Shown piece by piece: positions 26,201 through 39,644 of a DNA stretch of 64,000 bases. Below the pieces are notes generated by a model, which was not told where the DNA came from, did not search any database, and was given only the letters and a program-made list of their open reading frames with translations. Position 1 is the stretch's first letter. Each line of letters starts with the position of its first letter. This DNA comes from Ramazzottius varieornatus (lineage: Eukaryota; Tardigrada; Eutardigrada; Parachela; Ramazzottiidae): contig BDGG01000004.1 of assembly GCA_001949185.1 (NCBI GenBank), forward strand, positions 2,732,912 to 2,796,911, in the 5' to 3' direction. The position numbers and the translations under genes are program-made.

Positions 26201-29200
26201 TTTGGCCTGGCTTTTGGCAGCGGAAGAGAAACTTGATCGCAGTGAGATATCGGAGTCGCTCGAAGAAACAACCCAGCTGTGGAACGATCATGAAGTATGA
26301 GATCCTCATCCATAGGCCTTGGTTCCACTCGGCGGCTTTGTAATTCACCGACTTTACTTCAGGCCCTGTTGGGGGAGATATCAATGCAGGAGAGTGTTGT
26401 CCAGAAAGTATTGGATCACGGTGCCAAACTCCTCCAACGCATAAAGAGCCAACCAAAGCAGTCGGCTGAAGTGGAGAATTCTCTCACGCTGCTGATGGAG
26501 CGGTGGGAGAACCTTCGGAGTAAAGCCACAGAAAGATCACACCTGTGAGTATTGGTACTTCAACCGTTCATAATTAGTCGGTCAGTTCCGACTCGTACGA
26601 GTAATAGCTGACTGAATGTTTCTCTTTTCCGCAGGTTACAAAGGATGATATCCGTTTTGCAGCAGGAGCATCTGAAAGAGGTGGATAGCTGGTTACAAGA
26701 TACCGAGAAGCGTGTTAACTCGCTAAAAGCCAATACAACATCCATCGAAAGTATGGACGCGCAACTTCGAGAACTCTCGGTACGATGGAATGTTCGACTA
26801 TCTTACAATGGAATATTCGATCTTCAACGAAATTGCTTCTGTTTAGAAACTTCAGGACGATCTGGAGAAACAGCTGCTCGTCATGAACAGATTATTGCGA
26901 GTTCTTTTTGTTGGAGAGATTTCGGAGAACGAAGGTGCGTATCGTTTTGCCAGCTTCAAATTCATTCACATTGAAACTATACATTTGCGTGAACGTAACT
27001 TATTTTGCCGTCTTTTGTAGCTTTGGAATCGAAGCTACTAGGTTTCCGGCAGCGGTGGGACGAGATTTGCCACTGGACCGAATTCCAGTGGGCGTTTGTG
27101 CAACGTATTCGGAATACTTACGATGAGTTTTCCAAATTGTGTGCCGCATGTGGCGAATGGATAGCAGGTCGAATTGAGCTTCTTCAGAGTCTTCCCAGAC
27201 TAACGGACGAACGTGTGCAGTGGGTGCAGAGGAACCTCGACATGCTCCAGGTATGTTTGCATAACATACCAGTTTACTTATTGACGTTATGCACCGTTCA
27301 ATTACAACTTGTCGTGACCTGTTTAGGAGTTGCATGACCAGATGGCGGACCAGCAGGAGAGTATCCAGGACCTGCAGGAAAAGTCCGAAGTCTTGCTGGG
27401 TTACTTCACGCCGCAAACTTCTGTCGGCATGCAGATCCGGCATCGCGAAGAGAAGATTAGTTCCGACTGGAATATCCTGGTGGACCTTCTAGAAGTCCTG
27501 ACTGCGGATGTACGACATGATCTTCATATGTTACCTCTCTTACTTGTTAAAGTAAGAGTTCTTCTAATCGTGTTGAATGGGCTTCAGGTCGACTTGCGGT
27601 TCGAGAAAGCGGATGAGTTACGTACATCGAAGCTTCGGCAGTCGAAACGTTACTCAGACCACGTTGACACCGCGACTGTTTTCACGCAATCTTCGGAAGA
27701 AACGGAACCCAAAACTAAGAAAGCTCGTCAAGAAGAGGAGGACGAAGGCGTCTTGGAGAACTGCAACGTTCTCATCGACTGGTTAGAGGAGCAGAGCGAG
27801 CTGTTGGATAAACAAAATGGCGGTTCCCTTTTGACGAGCCAGACAATCAAGGATGAGATCAAGGCAAAGGAGCTCGAATACAACAGCGTGCGCATGCTGG
27901 CAGAGACTGTCATCGCAGAAAAGCGAAAAAGTACGACTTCGCGTGTCACAACGTATGTTCCTCTGGCTAACGAAATTCGCTTTGGTTTTAGTGAATGTTC
28001 CCTTCGAAGAGGTCGAAAACAAGCTGAACGAACTGGCAGCCGCGTGGAGCAGAGCGGAAGCATGGAACATGGATGCTGACAATGATATTCAGATGAAAGA
28101 CGATGAACTGACCATGAACAGCAATCTGGAGGTCTTGAAGGATGTCTTGATCAGTTGTCAAAGTGCTGTGGATAGACTGACTACGGACAAGGACCCACTT
28201 CCTGGTCGGATCGAGCAGGACCTGACCGATTGCAAGGTTTGCACGAGTCCATGTCACGGAAGATCTTCTCCTCTCGATTATGCTCTAATTAAGTTCGCTC
28301 TACAGGATCGGCTTCATTTGATAGAGTTGAACAGCGAACGGTTCAAAGAGACGGCCGGACTGGTTGATAAAGTCAGCAACGACCTGCGAACTTCTCCAAC
28401 CAGCTCCACTGATATCGAATCCTCTTGGGCCGAAGTCGCGAAACGATGGCAGGTCGTCAAACAGTCGCTTGGTAAGTCGCTGTTAGCGAGGCATTGAGCT
28501 TGGCCAGCTGATAACACCTTACCACGATTCTTCTGTTGACGTAGGGGATCTGGAGAAAAGATTGTCCGACTTCAAAGAGAACCAGCCTGTCCGACTGTTC
28601 TTGGCAGAAATCGAATCCCTTCTGGCTTGGACGAATGGTATACATCAGTCCCTGATGGAAGAACCTCCATTACGACCGACCTATCTGGACCGAATGGAAG
28701 AGCTACTACGTCGCTACCAGAGTATCCAGAATGCCGTCAATCAGCATCAGCAGAGTCTGGAGCTGGCCAACTTACCGCCGAAGCAGCTGGTTGAGAAGCT
28801 GTCCGGCACAAACTATCAAATGAGTCTGCTTGACTTGAATGCAAAGTGGAAAGACATCCTCCAGTACCTGCAGCACAACACGGAAGAAATGACCAAATGG
28901 ATTGAGAATCTTCGAGACTTTCAGGTGGATGTGGAAGGACTGAAGCAGTGGATGGCTGACGTCAACTCATTCCTCGATATCGACACGGAATCCGTCGACG
29001 ACCCACAAGCCTTCTCGGCCTTGCAAGAACAGTTCCAGGTGAGAACCACCTGATTAACTTCCAGTCGTATTACGGGTCGTATAGGAATGCTTTTCAGGGT
29101 TTGGAAGAAGACATCAAGGCCTTGTCGCCAACGACCGACAAGCTGATGGAAGCAGGTCGGCTGTTTTTGCGATCCAGTCACGAAGACTTTGTGGAGGATA

Positions 29201-32200
29201 TGCGTGGGATACTACAAGATGTCGAAGCGCAATGGAGCGCCACCTGTGCTCGGGCTTCTCGCCAGATGCAAGCTGTACCAGTCATCGCTGCACAGAGGAA
29301 CATGGCGGTCGGAAGCCCAGCAAGAGCAGTTGGGAAGATGACACCTGTCACTGATCGCGTCAAGCATATTCAGGAGGAGATGCGCAGCATTGAGAACATG
29401 AATGATCTGCGGAGACTATCACATGAGACTAAGGCATGTCAATGAAGCCTTTTTATTTGTGTGCAAATTTGCCTGACTAACGGTGCGTGAATTTTAGGAA
29501 GCCATGAAAACGGCTCAGCTTTACCTGGCTCCAGCTACCGGTCGAACCCCGACGGACTCTGAACTGGCGCTCGTGAAACAGTGCTTGGACGACCTGCACT
29601 CGTACGAAAGCACTCTAAACCGCCACCAGGAAATGTGGAAGGACCTTTCCGGTGCGAAACTTTGGTCAGTCTGTCACGACAATGCTTTAGGCTCTGATAC
29701 ATCTTATCTTATGCAGGCTTTCTGAAGGAGGCAGAAGACTGGGTTGTGGTGGCAGAGAAGAAGGCTCTCGACGTGGAGAAGGCCTTCAGTGACACACAGC
29801 GACGCAAACAGTTGCAGGTACGTACAGGAGACTCGGAAGCTAGGTACGAAGCTTCCGAAGGGAATTATTTTGTTTTTTGGTTCGCAGGAACTGACGGCCT
29901 ACATGGGTGCTCAGAATACGGACAAGTACGTCTCCATTGCTGATTTAGCGGAACAGTTCACTGCAGCCGGCGTCCTGGTATCATTGGTCAGGACGGAAGT
30001 GGACAAGATGAGACAAAGACTGAGCAGTCTGTCAAAGCAGGTATGCTTCTGGACTGCAAGAAGATGTGGAAGTAAAGAGAGATTGAAGATTTGGTTGGGT
30101 TCTTGATGTAGGTGTCGGATTTACAGCACATGAACTCGGCAGATGGGACAGATTCTCGCTCCGAGGATGTTTCAAGGGCCGAAATTGCTGCTCATACCAC
30201 GCTCTTTGATAGCTTAGAACCCGTTGATCGGTTACTGAATGAACTGCAGAAGAAATTGCCGTCGATGGACCTCAAACAGTTTGATTCGGCGACCATCAAG
30301 ACCCAACTCGAGGACTGCGTGGTAAATATTCCATTACACACTTGCACAGTGAATGGTCTTATTGTGAATGTGTCCTACGCAATCAGATTTTTAATCGGAT
30401 TTGATTGTAGATGCTTTACAAAAAGCTCAGTGAAATTAAAGCTGAAGTAGAATCACTGATAAAGCAAGGTCGGGAGGCTGTCGAGTCTGATCCCACAAGG
30501 CCGGAAAATGAGTCGCTCAGCCGTAAGCTGGATAGCATGAAGACCCAATACAACCAACTGGGTGCTCAGGTACTTTACATTCTCTAGTTGACTTTGTTGC
30601 TTAACTTCAACCTCTCAGTATCTGCAACTAAAATTTAGGATGGAGTTTTCTATGTAGGTTACCGCAGCGAAAGCCGAACTCGATAATGGTTTCAAACTGG
30701 TGAAGAAAGCCGAGAAAGAGTTGGATCTCTTCCGCCTCGCCATGGACGAGATGGAAGCAGCACTTGCTGAGTTGGACAAGATCACCGACCAGCTGGAATA
30801 CGAGTCTACCATAGAGGTGTGTTTGTTACGCGTTCCATGCACTTATCTAGCCCATGCAATACGTCGTGTTCTCTTTAGGACATCAAGTCAGCCATTAAAG
30901 AGAGAGAGGAAACCCTGAATAATTTGCGAAGTTCCCACCAGCAGATGAGAGAGCTTGCCATGAAGAGCAACGTTCCCGGCTTCGAACTGAAGTACTCGGC
31001 ACAAATGCAGCGTTGGACAAAGCTACAAACGCACTTGAAGTCGCTAAAGACCATTGAGGTACTCCCTCCCTTCCACTTTCGGCTACTTTTCTAATTGAGA
31101 TATTTGAAAAACCAGTTTGCATGCACCTGCATGCTTGATGCATGAGGCATAATAGTGCAACTGTTTTACCGCCCACTATTCTAAATTCGGTTGCAGAAGG
31201 ACAAGATGCACAAGCCCATGTCGGTCGCTCGGGAAGCTTTCTTCAGCGACATGATGACCGTTCAAGTAGCATCTGCTGGGTCCACCAAGACCTCCGAGTC
31301 CCCCACTATAAGCACCGAGAACAAGCCAAAGCAAGACCATCAACAAGAAGTGCAACGTAAAATTGATGAGAAACGCCAGATGATCACTTCGACCCATCTA
31401 AGGGCTTTTGCTGAGAATAAGCGGACGGAAGAACAAATCGAAAGAATTCTGCAGTTGGATGGCCAAATCCAGCAACTTTACTCCGCAGATGTTGAAATTG
31501 AGAAAAAACTGGATGGGCTCTTCACCGAGCCTCTGGATTTGAAGCAATTCAATGCTAGGTTGCAAGTTCTCGAGGTATTTGAAACACCCCGTCGTACATA
31601 TCCGAAAATCGGCCGAAATAACACTTTGACCGACGGCAAACCTTTCACGTAGGGAATCCAGCGGGATTTACCTGCTCGTGATCATGACAAGCAGAAAGTC
31701 GTCGATCAGTTGAGCACGCTGAAGTCTGATCTCCGCGGATCCGCCGACGTCTCTCATTTAGTCTCGTTGGAACAAGACATCACTCAACGCACGACAGAAG
31801 TCCACGATAGGTATGGTGATCTTGGTTATTTTACTGATGACGTGTCAGGTATCGGGGACCTCTCTTTTTGAACATTCGACATTAAACTCAGGGTGACTGG
31901 TAGGTCGGCCAAAAGCCGGAAAATCCTGGAAGATCTACAGTTATACTATAAGCTCGCGGAAGAGGACTTACTCGTTTGGCTGCCGAAAGCAGAGGCGGTA
32001 GCAACTGAACTGGCCACTTCCTCAAAACGCGGTACATTCAGCAACGAGCGTTACCGGGTAAGACGGCGAACTCTCAAAAGGTGTGAAGGCCGCCACTCAA
32101 AAACGTACTCTATTAATCGTGTTTGGTTACAGCGGTTGGTGGAAGAGCGCGACAGCCGCATCCCCCACTTCGACACTGCCGTACGGTCCGCCCATAATGC

Positions 32201-35200
32201 TGTCGCAGAGAAGGAAAGCGAACCGGTCGGAAGTACATTGAAACGGGATCTGGCTAGTCTCACCCTCAGATGGGATAATCTGAATACCGCGATTAGCGGA
32301 ATCAAGTAAGCTTTGATTTCCTGAGTATTCTACAGTGGAATAACACCTTTAGTTAATGGCGACAACCACCTGCATACCACGATCCCTGGTTCTTCGCAGG
32401 AAGTGTTGTATGCGGATACACGATAGGGTTTCCGATAGGTGGAGTTTGATTTGCCGGACGTAAGGCTCTAATCGGCGCTGACTATTGACAACCAGATAAG
32501 CACAATGTCGTGTGTTTTTACACGCCATTGTTATCTTACTTGCCTTTTCACGGTCTGGTACGGTCATATCTGTATGGATCACTAAACATGAGAAATGCGT
32601 GATTGAATGTGTGACATTGTTTAGCATCTGCGACAATACACGCAAATGTCAAGTGCCCGTTTTCGGTGGCACTGACGGCAAATGTTGAGTCTCTGTGTCG
32701 GTAAATCTAAACGGTGATGATGTTTACAGAGAGACGCAAATAGAGGACAGACTAGATGTGGAGAGCTACATGGCTAGTCTCCTTGAAGCCGAGAAGTGGG
32801 TGATGAGGAAGAAAGACGAGCTGATGACAATGCGACCGTCGGGTGATCGAGCCTTCCTCGGTAAACTGCAAGACTATCATCACCTTTTCCGCGCACAGTT
32901 GGAAAGAGAAAAGCCGAATATCGACAGTCTGTTGGCCCGTGGAAAATTGCTGGAAGAACAACTGACAACCGATCCAAGTGAGCATTCAATCGGTTGATAA
33001 CATGCTTGTTGTTGGTTCATAATTTGACCCTTATCAGTGGGTTGTCAAAATATGAGTGTTATGAGTGTTGTGGAATTTCTTACAGTGCCATTCCATGTCG
33101 ACCTTGTTGTGTTTGTGTGATGGATTTGACCTACTCTTCTGACTTCCTTGGTATTACAGGAAAAAGCGCGCATGGAAAAAGCACGATGGGGGACCTTAGC
33201 GAAAAACTAAAATCGTTATCGGCCAGCTGGCAGTCCTTGTTCCAGCAATCAGATGCTCTACAAGTGGAGACGGAAGGTGTCACCGAGGTTGGTTCTTAAT
33301 CGATGTTCTCTGATCAGCCTGACGGCCCGAAGACGTATCAGTTGTCTGCTGATGTTGTACAGCTTACTGCTCGTCCAATATGTATGTGATTGTAGGAGCT
33401 CGAAAGGCTCCTGGAACTGTGTGATGCCGCTCGAGAGAAACTCGAAAATTTGCAAAGAGACACCGAAAAATGGGACCTTCCGGATGACGTTAACGTCGCA
33501 GAACTACCAAAGAAGATCGAAGATTCCAAGGTACGCCAAACGTGACGTTCCATAGTATTGGTTGCTTGAATTGCGCAATCGTTTCCTCGAGTGGCTAAAC
33601 GGTTGTTCGGTCTGTGCGCAGAAATTTAAAAGCAAAGTGGATGCACAAGCAGCCAAGCTGGAAGAAGTCAACTCTTTGGCGGCTCGTATACAACGCACAC
33701 ACGCTGGGTTATCGGAAGAGGTGGTTCGATCTGTTGCGCATCTCAACGAGCGGAAGCAGGACCTGCAAGACAAAGTTGATAACCGACTCGAGAAACTTCT
33801 GTCCGCCACCGAAGATGTGACGTCTTCCGAAAATCAGCATTTTCTAGCAAGTAAGTTACAATGAAACTTCGATTTCGCATACTTTCATCTTACAAGTTGT
33901 GTTGCAGCATCGGTCGACGAACCCTGGGAACGCCGAGTTGGACCCAACAGAACGCCGTACTACATCAAGTATGAATTTTTATCTGTTTACTATCCTCCAG
34001 ATTTGGAATTTGGTCTGATTTGGTCTGTTTTCAGTCATTCCGAGCAGAAGACTCAATGGGACCATCCGAGGATGACGGACCTGATGTCTGCGTTGCTGGA
34101 AGTGAACAATATTCGCTTCTCAGCCTACCGGACAGCGACGAAGTTACGGCTCATGCAGAAGAAGCTACATTGTATGTTAATTAAACATCTTTTTCCACAT
34201 TGGATTACTCAAAAAGTTATTCTAACGTCGAGGTTTGCAGTGGACCTTCTACCGCTGAACACAGCCAGTGAAATCTTCGATAAATGTGGACTTCGGGCTC
34301 AGAATGATACGGTTCTAGACTGCTCCCAAGCTGTTACCTGTCTTATGGCAATATACAGCTATATCGACGCACAACACCCTAACCGCATAAACTTCTCCTT
34401 GAGTATCGACGTGTGCTTGAATTGGCTGCTGAACTGCCATGACCCGTAAGTGTGACGTCTTCAGTAATACATCGATAAGTACATCGTCAGCTGAATGGTT
34501 CTTGTTTCTTCAGGGAACGCACTGGACAGATCAGCGTTTTGACCTTCAAGGTGTCCATCGTCATCTTGTGTCAGGGCGAACTTAACGCAAAGTACCGCTG
34601 TAAGTCTGTGAAATTTTGCTGCAACCGGAAGTCATATTGGTGTAATGTGCTACTTGTTCCTTTGTAGATCTCTTCCGGCTCATCTCCGATGCAAATGGCT
34701 TTGCCGATCAGAAGAGAGTTGGGCAGTTACTGTACTCTTGTATCCATATCCCGAGGCTCCTGGGAGAGGTCGCCGCGTTTGGAGGAACCGATCCACAGCC
34801 GAGTATCGACAGCTGCTTCAAATTTGTATGTAGAGCACAGCTTGTTATTTACCGAGTCATGAAGGTGACGCATGCATTCGTAGTAGAAAAAGTACCGCCT
34901 TTTTTAGTCAAAAACCAATGGACTCAACATCCAGCAGAAGGAGTTCCTCGCCTGGCTCAACCGCGAACCCCAGGCTGTCGTGTGGCTGAGTGTTCTCCAC
35001 AGACTCATTGCCGCTGAGGGATCTCGTCATCCAGCGAAGTGCAATGCCTGTCGCCAGTTCCCCATCATTGGACTACGGTACGAAGCATTATCAGATGAAC
35101 TGTCCTGCTGTATTTGGCAGGTTTCAGTCTTGCTTTACTTTCTTTATATGGACCGTTCTAGGTATCGGTGTCTCAAGTGCTTCAACTTCGACTTGTGCCA

Positions 35201-36765
35201 GAACTGTTTCTTCACTGGACAGCGCTCGAAGAACCATAAGATCTCTCACCCAATGCAAGAATACTGCTTTCCGGTTGGTATCAGTTGTTTTCGGTGGAAT
35301 GTGAGTGCGTTTTGTTCAGTCAAACCTGTGGCTGTTTCAGGCAACTTCCGGGGAAGACATGCGAGACTTCAAGCGGGTTCTGAAGAACAAGCTTCGCTCG
35401 AGGGAAAGCCTCACGGGTAGCTCGAAGTCCCTTGGGTATTTACCTGTGCAACAAACTTCGGCTCGAGGTTCTGACTATGAAAAGTCCGCTACCTTAACGT
35501 CGTTAGCCGCCAAGGGATCGATAGGATCGAATGATGCGGCTGACTTTACTCAAAGCAGGCTGGTTTACAGTGTTCGACAATCGTTATTCAAATTAATGAC
35601 CTATAAGGACTTAATGGTCGTTCGTTGTAGAATCATCGAGTTTGAAGGCTCGCGCGGTGCGTCGTCGCCGGAAGCGTAAGTTAATATAACTTGGCTTGAA
35701 GACTTTTTACAGTCTTGATAGCTGGTGTTTTACAGAGACGAGGAGCATACTTTGATCACACGATACTGTAACACCCTGTCGGCTCCAGCGCATGACTTCG
35801 TAAGTCTGTAATTTCGACCTGTCAGCACAAGCTTGTTTTGCTTCTGAGGCGTTGGTCACAGTGAAAGTAAAGAACGAACCACAAGCTGTTGGTCCAGCTC
35901 TTTCTGACTACCTTACTTTCAAACTCCTCGAAAAGCTGGTCGTTATCGTCTTCACTTCCTCGAACTGCTTGCCTCTGATTCTTTTGTTTGTACTGGCGAT
36001 TTTCGTCGTCCATCCCCAAAGTTTCGCGATGTATTGCGACTTTGGGCTACACGTCTTTATTGGGTGGTTTTCAGAGTCAGATGCCCGATCAGATACTACG
36101 TGCAGTCGATAAAGAGGAGAAGGAGGAAATGGAAGATTATCTGCGCCAGTTACAGGAAGACCACGAGTAAGTTCTACAACTGTTATCTGCACGATCTAAG
36201 TATTAGTTATCTACAGTATTAACTCACCTTCTTGTTACTGTAGCAAGCTGATTGTCGAGCTGGAAAGTGTGAAGCAACTGCACGACGAAATCCCCGCTGA
36301 TGATCTGTTGGCTGAAGCATCGATGCTGCGCGACGACAAAGGACGTCTTGAAGCCCGGATGAGGGTTCTGAAGGACCATAATCAGCAGCTGGATTCGCAG
36401 CTTCAAAGAATCAAGCATCTTCTGGAAGAGGTAGGTCAGAGACAATAGCAATTTTGTGGGAATGTCATTGCAAACGGGCTTTCCTGTAGACGCCCGAACG
36501 TGTGCCGGCTTCTCCCGTACCGTCAAATTACAGCAACGGCCGTGCGACGCCTGCTGACAACCTGATTACGAAAGGATCGTCTTCCGTAGCTAATGGCAGC
36601 TCACCTTTACCGACCAAAAAGGCCGCCCGCCAAGAAACGTACTCCGTAGGTCAGCTCTTCCATGCGGCTGGAAGCCTAAACGTGGCTGTGGGCTCGCTTG
36701 TCACTGTGATGAACGAGGAAGAGCAAGCTGCACTCAATAAGCCCAGCGCAGTAAGCGGGAGTTGA
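23208..36765 (+). CDS. DMD: Dystrophin, full length
   Basis: About 47 coding exons join in phase from ATG 23208 to TGA 36763, giving about 2702 residues (human Dp427 is 3685). Actin-binding CH1 and CH2 occupy about 39-311 ([30 protein letters not shown]). A spectrin-repeat rod runs about 311-2075, roughly 16 repeats by length against 24 in human. The C-terminal end has the WW domain ([18 protein letters not shown]), EF-hand region, ZZ zinc finger ([19 protein letters not shown]), dystrobrevin-type coiled coil ([19 protein letters not shown]) and a Ser-rich tail. The family links cortical actin to membrane dystroglycan in muscle. Exon starts include 23208, 24640, 24935, 25094, 25255, 28545, 29098, 31197, 33908 (WW), 34908 (ZZ), 36244 and 36490. 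Intron 29434-29497 has a GC donor. A 72-nt in-frame segment (35559-35630) may also be an intron. A strong donor (GCAGTAAGCG) just before the stop could give another C terminus. Confidence 0.95.
23773..23819. repeat. Short tandem repeat, 17-bp unit
   Basis: CTTGCATTCACATGTGG occurs twice exactly (23773-23789, 23790-23806), followed by a partial third unit to 23819. It lies in the 1.3 kb first coding intron of dystrophin, just left of a palindrome copy. Confidence 0.85.
23857..23966. repeat. Dispersed intronic palindrome, copy 3
   Basis: The left arm CCGGCAAACGAAACGT...CCCAGTGGCGCA pairs with TGCGCCAGTTGGATTACTGATCTTG...CGTTTCATTTGC on the right. The loop is about 25 nt. It lies in dystrophin intron 23323-24639, by far that gene's longest; I see no coding exon in the remainder of this intron. 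Confidence 0.75.
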
Positions 36766-37585
36766 TGTCTTCACGAGTACGCTGTTGTATATTTTTCTTG
36801 TTACAAAATTTCTCAAAGCTTCCTTTAGTGAGGTGATAATCAAAAGCAGCTAGTTTTCAGTGTGTTTTGGTAACATTCGCTTTTCACTTTTCTAACTTTG
36901 AGTGGTTCTTTTTTAACTTTGAATATTTTCAGTTCGATGAAAAGAGCTAGGAAGCTCAGTGCCTTTTTCATTAACTATGCAGCAATACAGCTTTCTAATA
37001 TTCGAATATGGAAAGAAACCGCTTACATGTCCTGAACTCAAAGAGCGGCAAACACGTATGGCCTTCTTACGTACACCTGCACACGGCGAACGATGACAAA
37101 TACGCGGGTCCTTGTACTTAGATGCTTGAGAGTTTTGAGCGGATGGGTTGTCTGCATCTTATGTAGCTAAAAAACCGCACAGATCCACTTCCCGTTCCGT
37201 GAAAGGAGAGGGAACACTACTGCACTATTTGACTAACAATTCCGCCAGCAGACAGGCGCCCAGTGCATGCGGGCGTACATGCGTTAGGAATGACGGGACG
37301 GGATGAAAACCCAATAATCAGGGAAGATAGCTGTAGGCATCTCGTGGTCTGTCGCTTCATCGTGACCTGATTATGGATTGGACGTTTGAATCGAGCCTTC
37401 ACGGGCATGTGGCGGTGACCAGACTCTCAGAGTCCTACTCACTTGCAATCTTTTCCACGGCTAGCACGCACGAATCCATCCACTATGTAAAGAGAGCATG
37501 TGTCGACTAGCAATTGTCTGGATACTCAATTCTGAGCTGCGGTAAATGCCGGATAAAGGCAGCTTCGTGACATTTCTGGTGAATC
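36766..37585. other. Intergenic region dystrophin to elongase
   Basis: About 820 bp, AT-rich at the left. It probably holds the dystrophin 3' UTR and the elongase promoter. No convincing exon or repeat was seen. An alternative final dystrophin exon could lie here if the donor at about 36750 is used. Confidence 0.45.
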
Positions 37586-39015
37586 ATGATGCAATCCTCT
37601 AATAACTCATCTTTGCTTTCTTCCTGGTGCAATTACGTGGACTGGCTCTACTCCATAGCAGGTAAAAAACATAAGACCTTCCCTTGCCTCCATAACATGC
37701 GCTGACGACTTCTCTCTTTGCAGATCCTCGTGTCGAGAAATGGCTGTTCATGTCGTCACATTGGCCATCCTTGATTATTGTCAGCGCATACCTCGGTAAA
37801 TTTTTTTTTCGGCCCCGAGACTAGTAATATTTGCGTTATTTTCGTTGTTTTGTGAAGTTTGTTCGTCAGGAGCTTCACCTGCTTTGCCGTTGCACATCGC
37901 TGTTTGTTGTAGGAATGGTCAAGTGGGGACCGCAGCTTATGCGCCATAAATCACCGCTCCACCTCAAGCCCCTAATGATCATCTATAACTTATCAATTTC
38001 AGCACTCAATGCCTACATCTGCAAACAGGTTTGCAAGTTTACCATCATAGGGTTATCAATACCAACAAAGTTTGAGCGGTGCCTCTTTTGAACCTTTTAA
38101 AAAACCTGCTCCCTTTGAAAACCTAATATCAGTCTTTTGGTAGAGCTACTCTGCTGCTACTGCGCTGGGATACAGCTATGTCTGCCAGGAAGTCGTCTAT
38201 TCCTATCACCCGGAAGAGCTCAAGGCAAGTAGCCACTGATGTCCTTTATTACATCGCAGCCCTGCGGGCGAAAATTTGTCCGGAATATTTTATGGGCATG
38301 GGTCACATTGTTGATTGTTCTTTATCCTACAGATGGCGTCTACTGTATGGTGGTTTTATTTTTCCAAAATTATCGAGATGGCGGACACGGTATTCCTGAT
38401 ACTACGAAAGAAGAACAACCAGTTATCGTTCCTCCACGTTTACCATCACGCTACGATGATCTTATTTTGGTATATTGGCGCACGATGGGTCGCCGGAGGA
38501 TCAGGTAAGGTTTCGCAAGCGCGAGTGTCCACGAACTCGAGCATCAGGCTCGACTTTCAAAACTGATTTCGTTTTATTTCTCGTAGCGTTCTTTCCGATG
38601 ATGACCAACTCTTTCATCCATGTTCTGATGTATTCCTACTACGGGCTGGCGGCCCTTGGACCAAACGTTCAGCGGTTTCTGTGGTGGAAGCCATACTTGA
38701 CGCAAATCCAAATGGTACGTGCGAGTATGTTGTATTTCTTGCTGGTGGGATGCTTCTCAATGTAAACCGTTTTCTTGGTTGCAGGCGCAGTTTCTTCTTG
38801 GCCTTTACTTCGCAGTGCAATCATTCTACGTACCATGCAGATTTCCCTTATGGATGAAGCTGGCTTTCATCGCGTACATGGTTTCGCTTTTGGCTCTTTT
38901 CGCCAACTTTTACCTGAAACGATATTCACACGGGGAACCACCCAAGAAGGTGGACCATGTGCACCTAACAGACGAATCTTCCGTTACACATGCCGTGAGT
39001 AAGAAAAAACTTTGA
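37586..39015 (+). CDS. ELOVL: Very-long-chain fatty acid elongase (ELOVL4/7-like)
   Basis: Seven exons join in phase: 37586-37661, 37724-37795, 37913-38028, 38144-38224, 38333-38504, 38587-38714 and 38785-39015, giving 291 residues, the normal family length. The histidine box HVYHH, the upstream [16 protein letters not shown] and [12 protein letters not shown] followed by [12 protein letters not shown] are diagnostic of the ELOVL condensing enzymes that extend fatty acyl-CoA in the ER. Several hydrophobic segments fit a multi-pass membrane protein. The C terminus ends SKKKL, so Lys at -4 and -3 would serve as a KKxx ER-retrieval signal. The fourth intron starts with a consensus GC donor (AAG|GCAAGT at 38225). 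Confidence 0.93.
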
Positions 39016-39644
39016 CCACCATAGGCGATGTGGTAACAGTTGCAATTATAAAATTACCTTTACTCGGACTGTATGTGAGGCGAGATGCAGCGAGAGAAGT
39101 CTAGCTGAAGAGCATTATAATAACTCCTGCAGGTCGCGCATTCATTCGAATACGGGCAGAAGGTGAGCCGTTTTTTTGTTTCACTCGACAATATCCATCA
39201 ACAGCATCACCCAAAAAGCAAAAGCGTGAATCGAACAAGAAAGGAAAAAATCTATGCTGTTTGATGGTCATTTTGTAGTGACTATGGCTGCTACAGTCGT
39301 CTAGTCGAAGCAGTACGCGGTCGTAATTTCTTGCTATAAGGTAGGTACTAGCCCATCAGTCACGGTCAACCATGAGGCCTACATACAAAGTACGGTTTGC
39401 ACTATAGGTTCTACCTGCTGCCATTATGACTGTCAAGTCCGCAAGTGGGTCAAGTGAATCTACGGCATAGTTTTCTGATAGTTTCGTCATGACTTTCATT
39501 AACCGTGAACTTCAAGAAACGAAACGAACGCCATGATAATCAGTTAGCCTCCTTGCCCAACTGTTCGTCTGCCTGCCTGCCCACAATAGATTTCACCGCA
39601 CCGAAAAACTAGACGCCCATGTTGCCTGGCTGGCCGGCAACAAT
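39016..39644. other. Intergenic region elongase to Spätzle-like gene
   Basis: About 630 bp between two same-strand genes. No exon was recognised. It presumably holds the elongase 3' UTR and the ligand's promoter. Confidence 0.45.
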
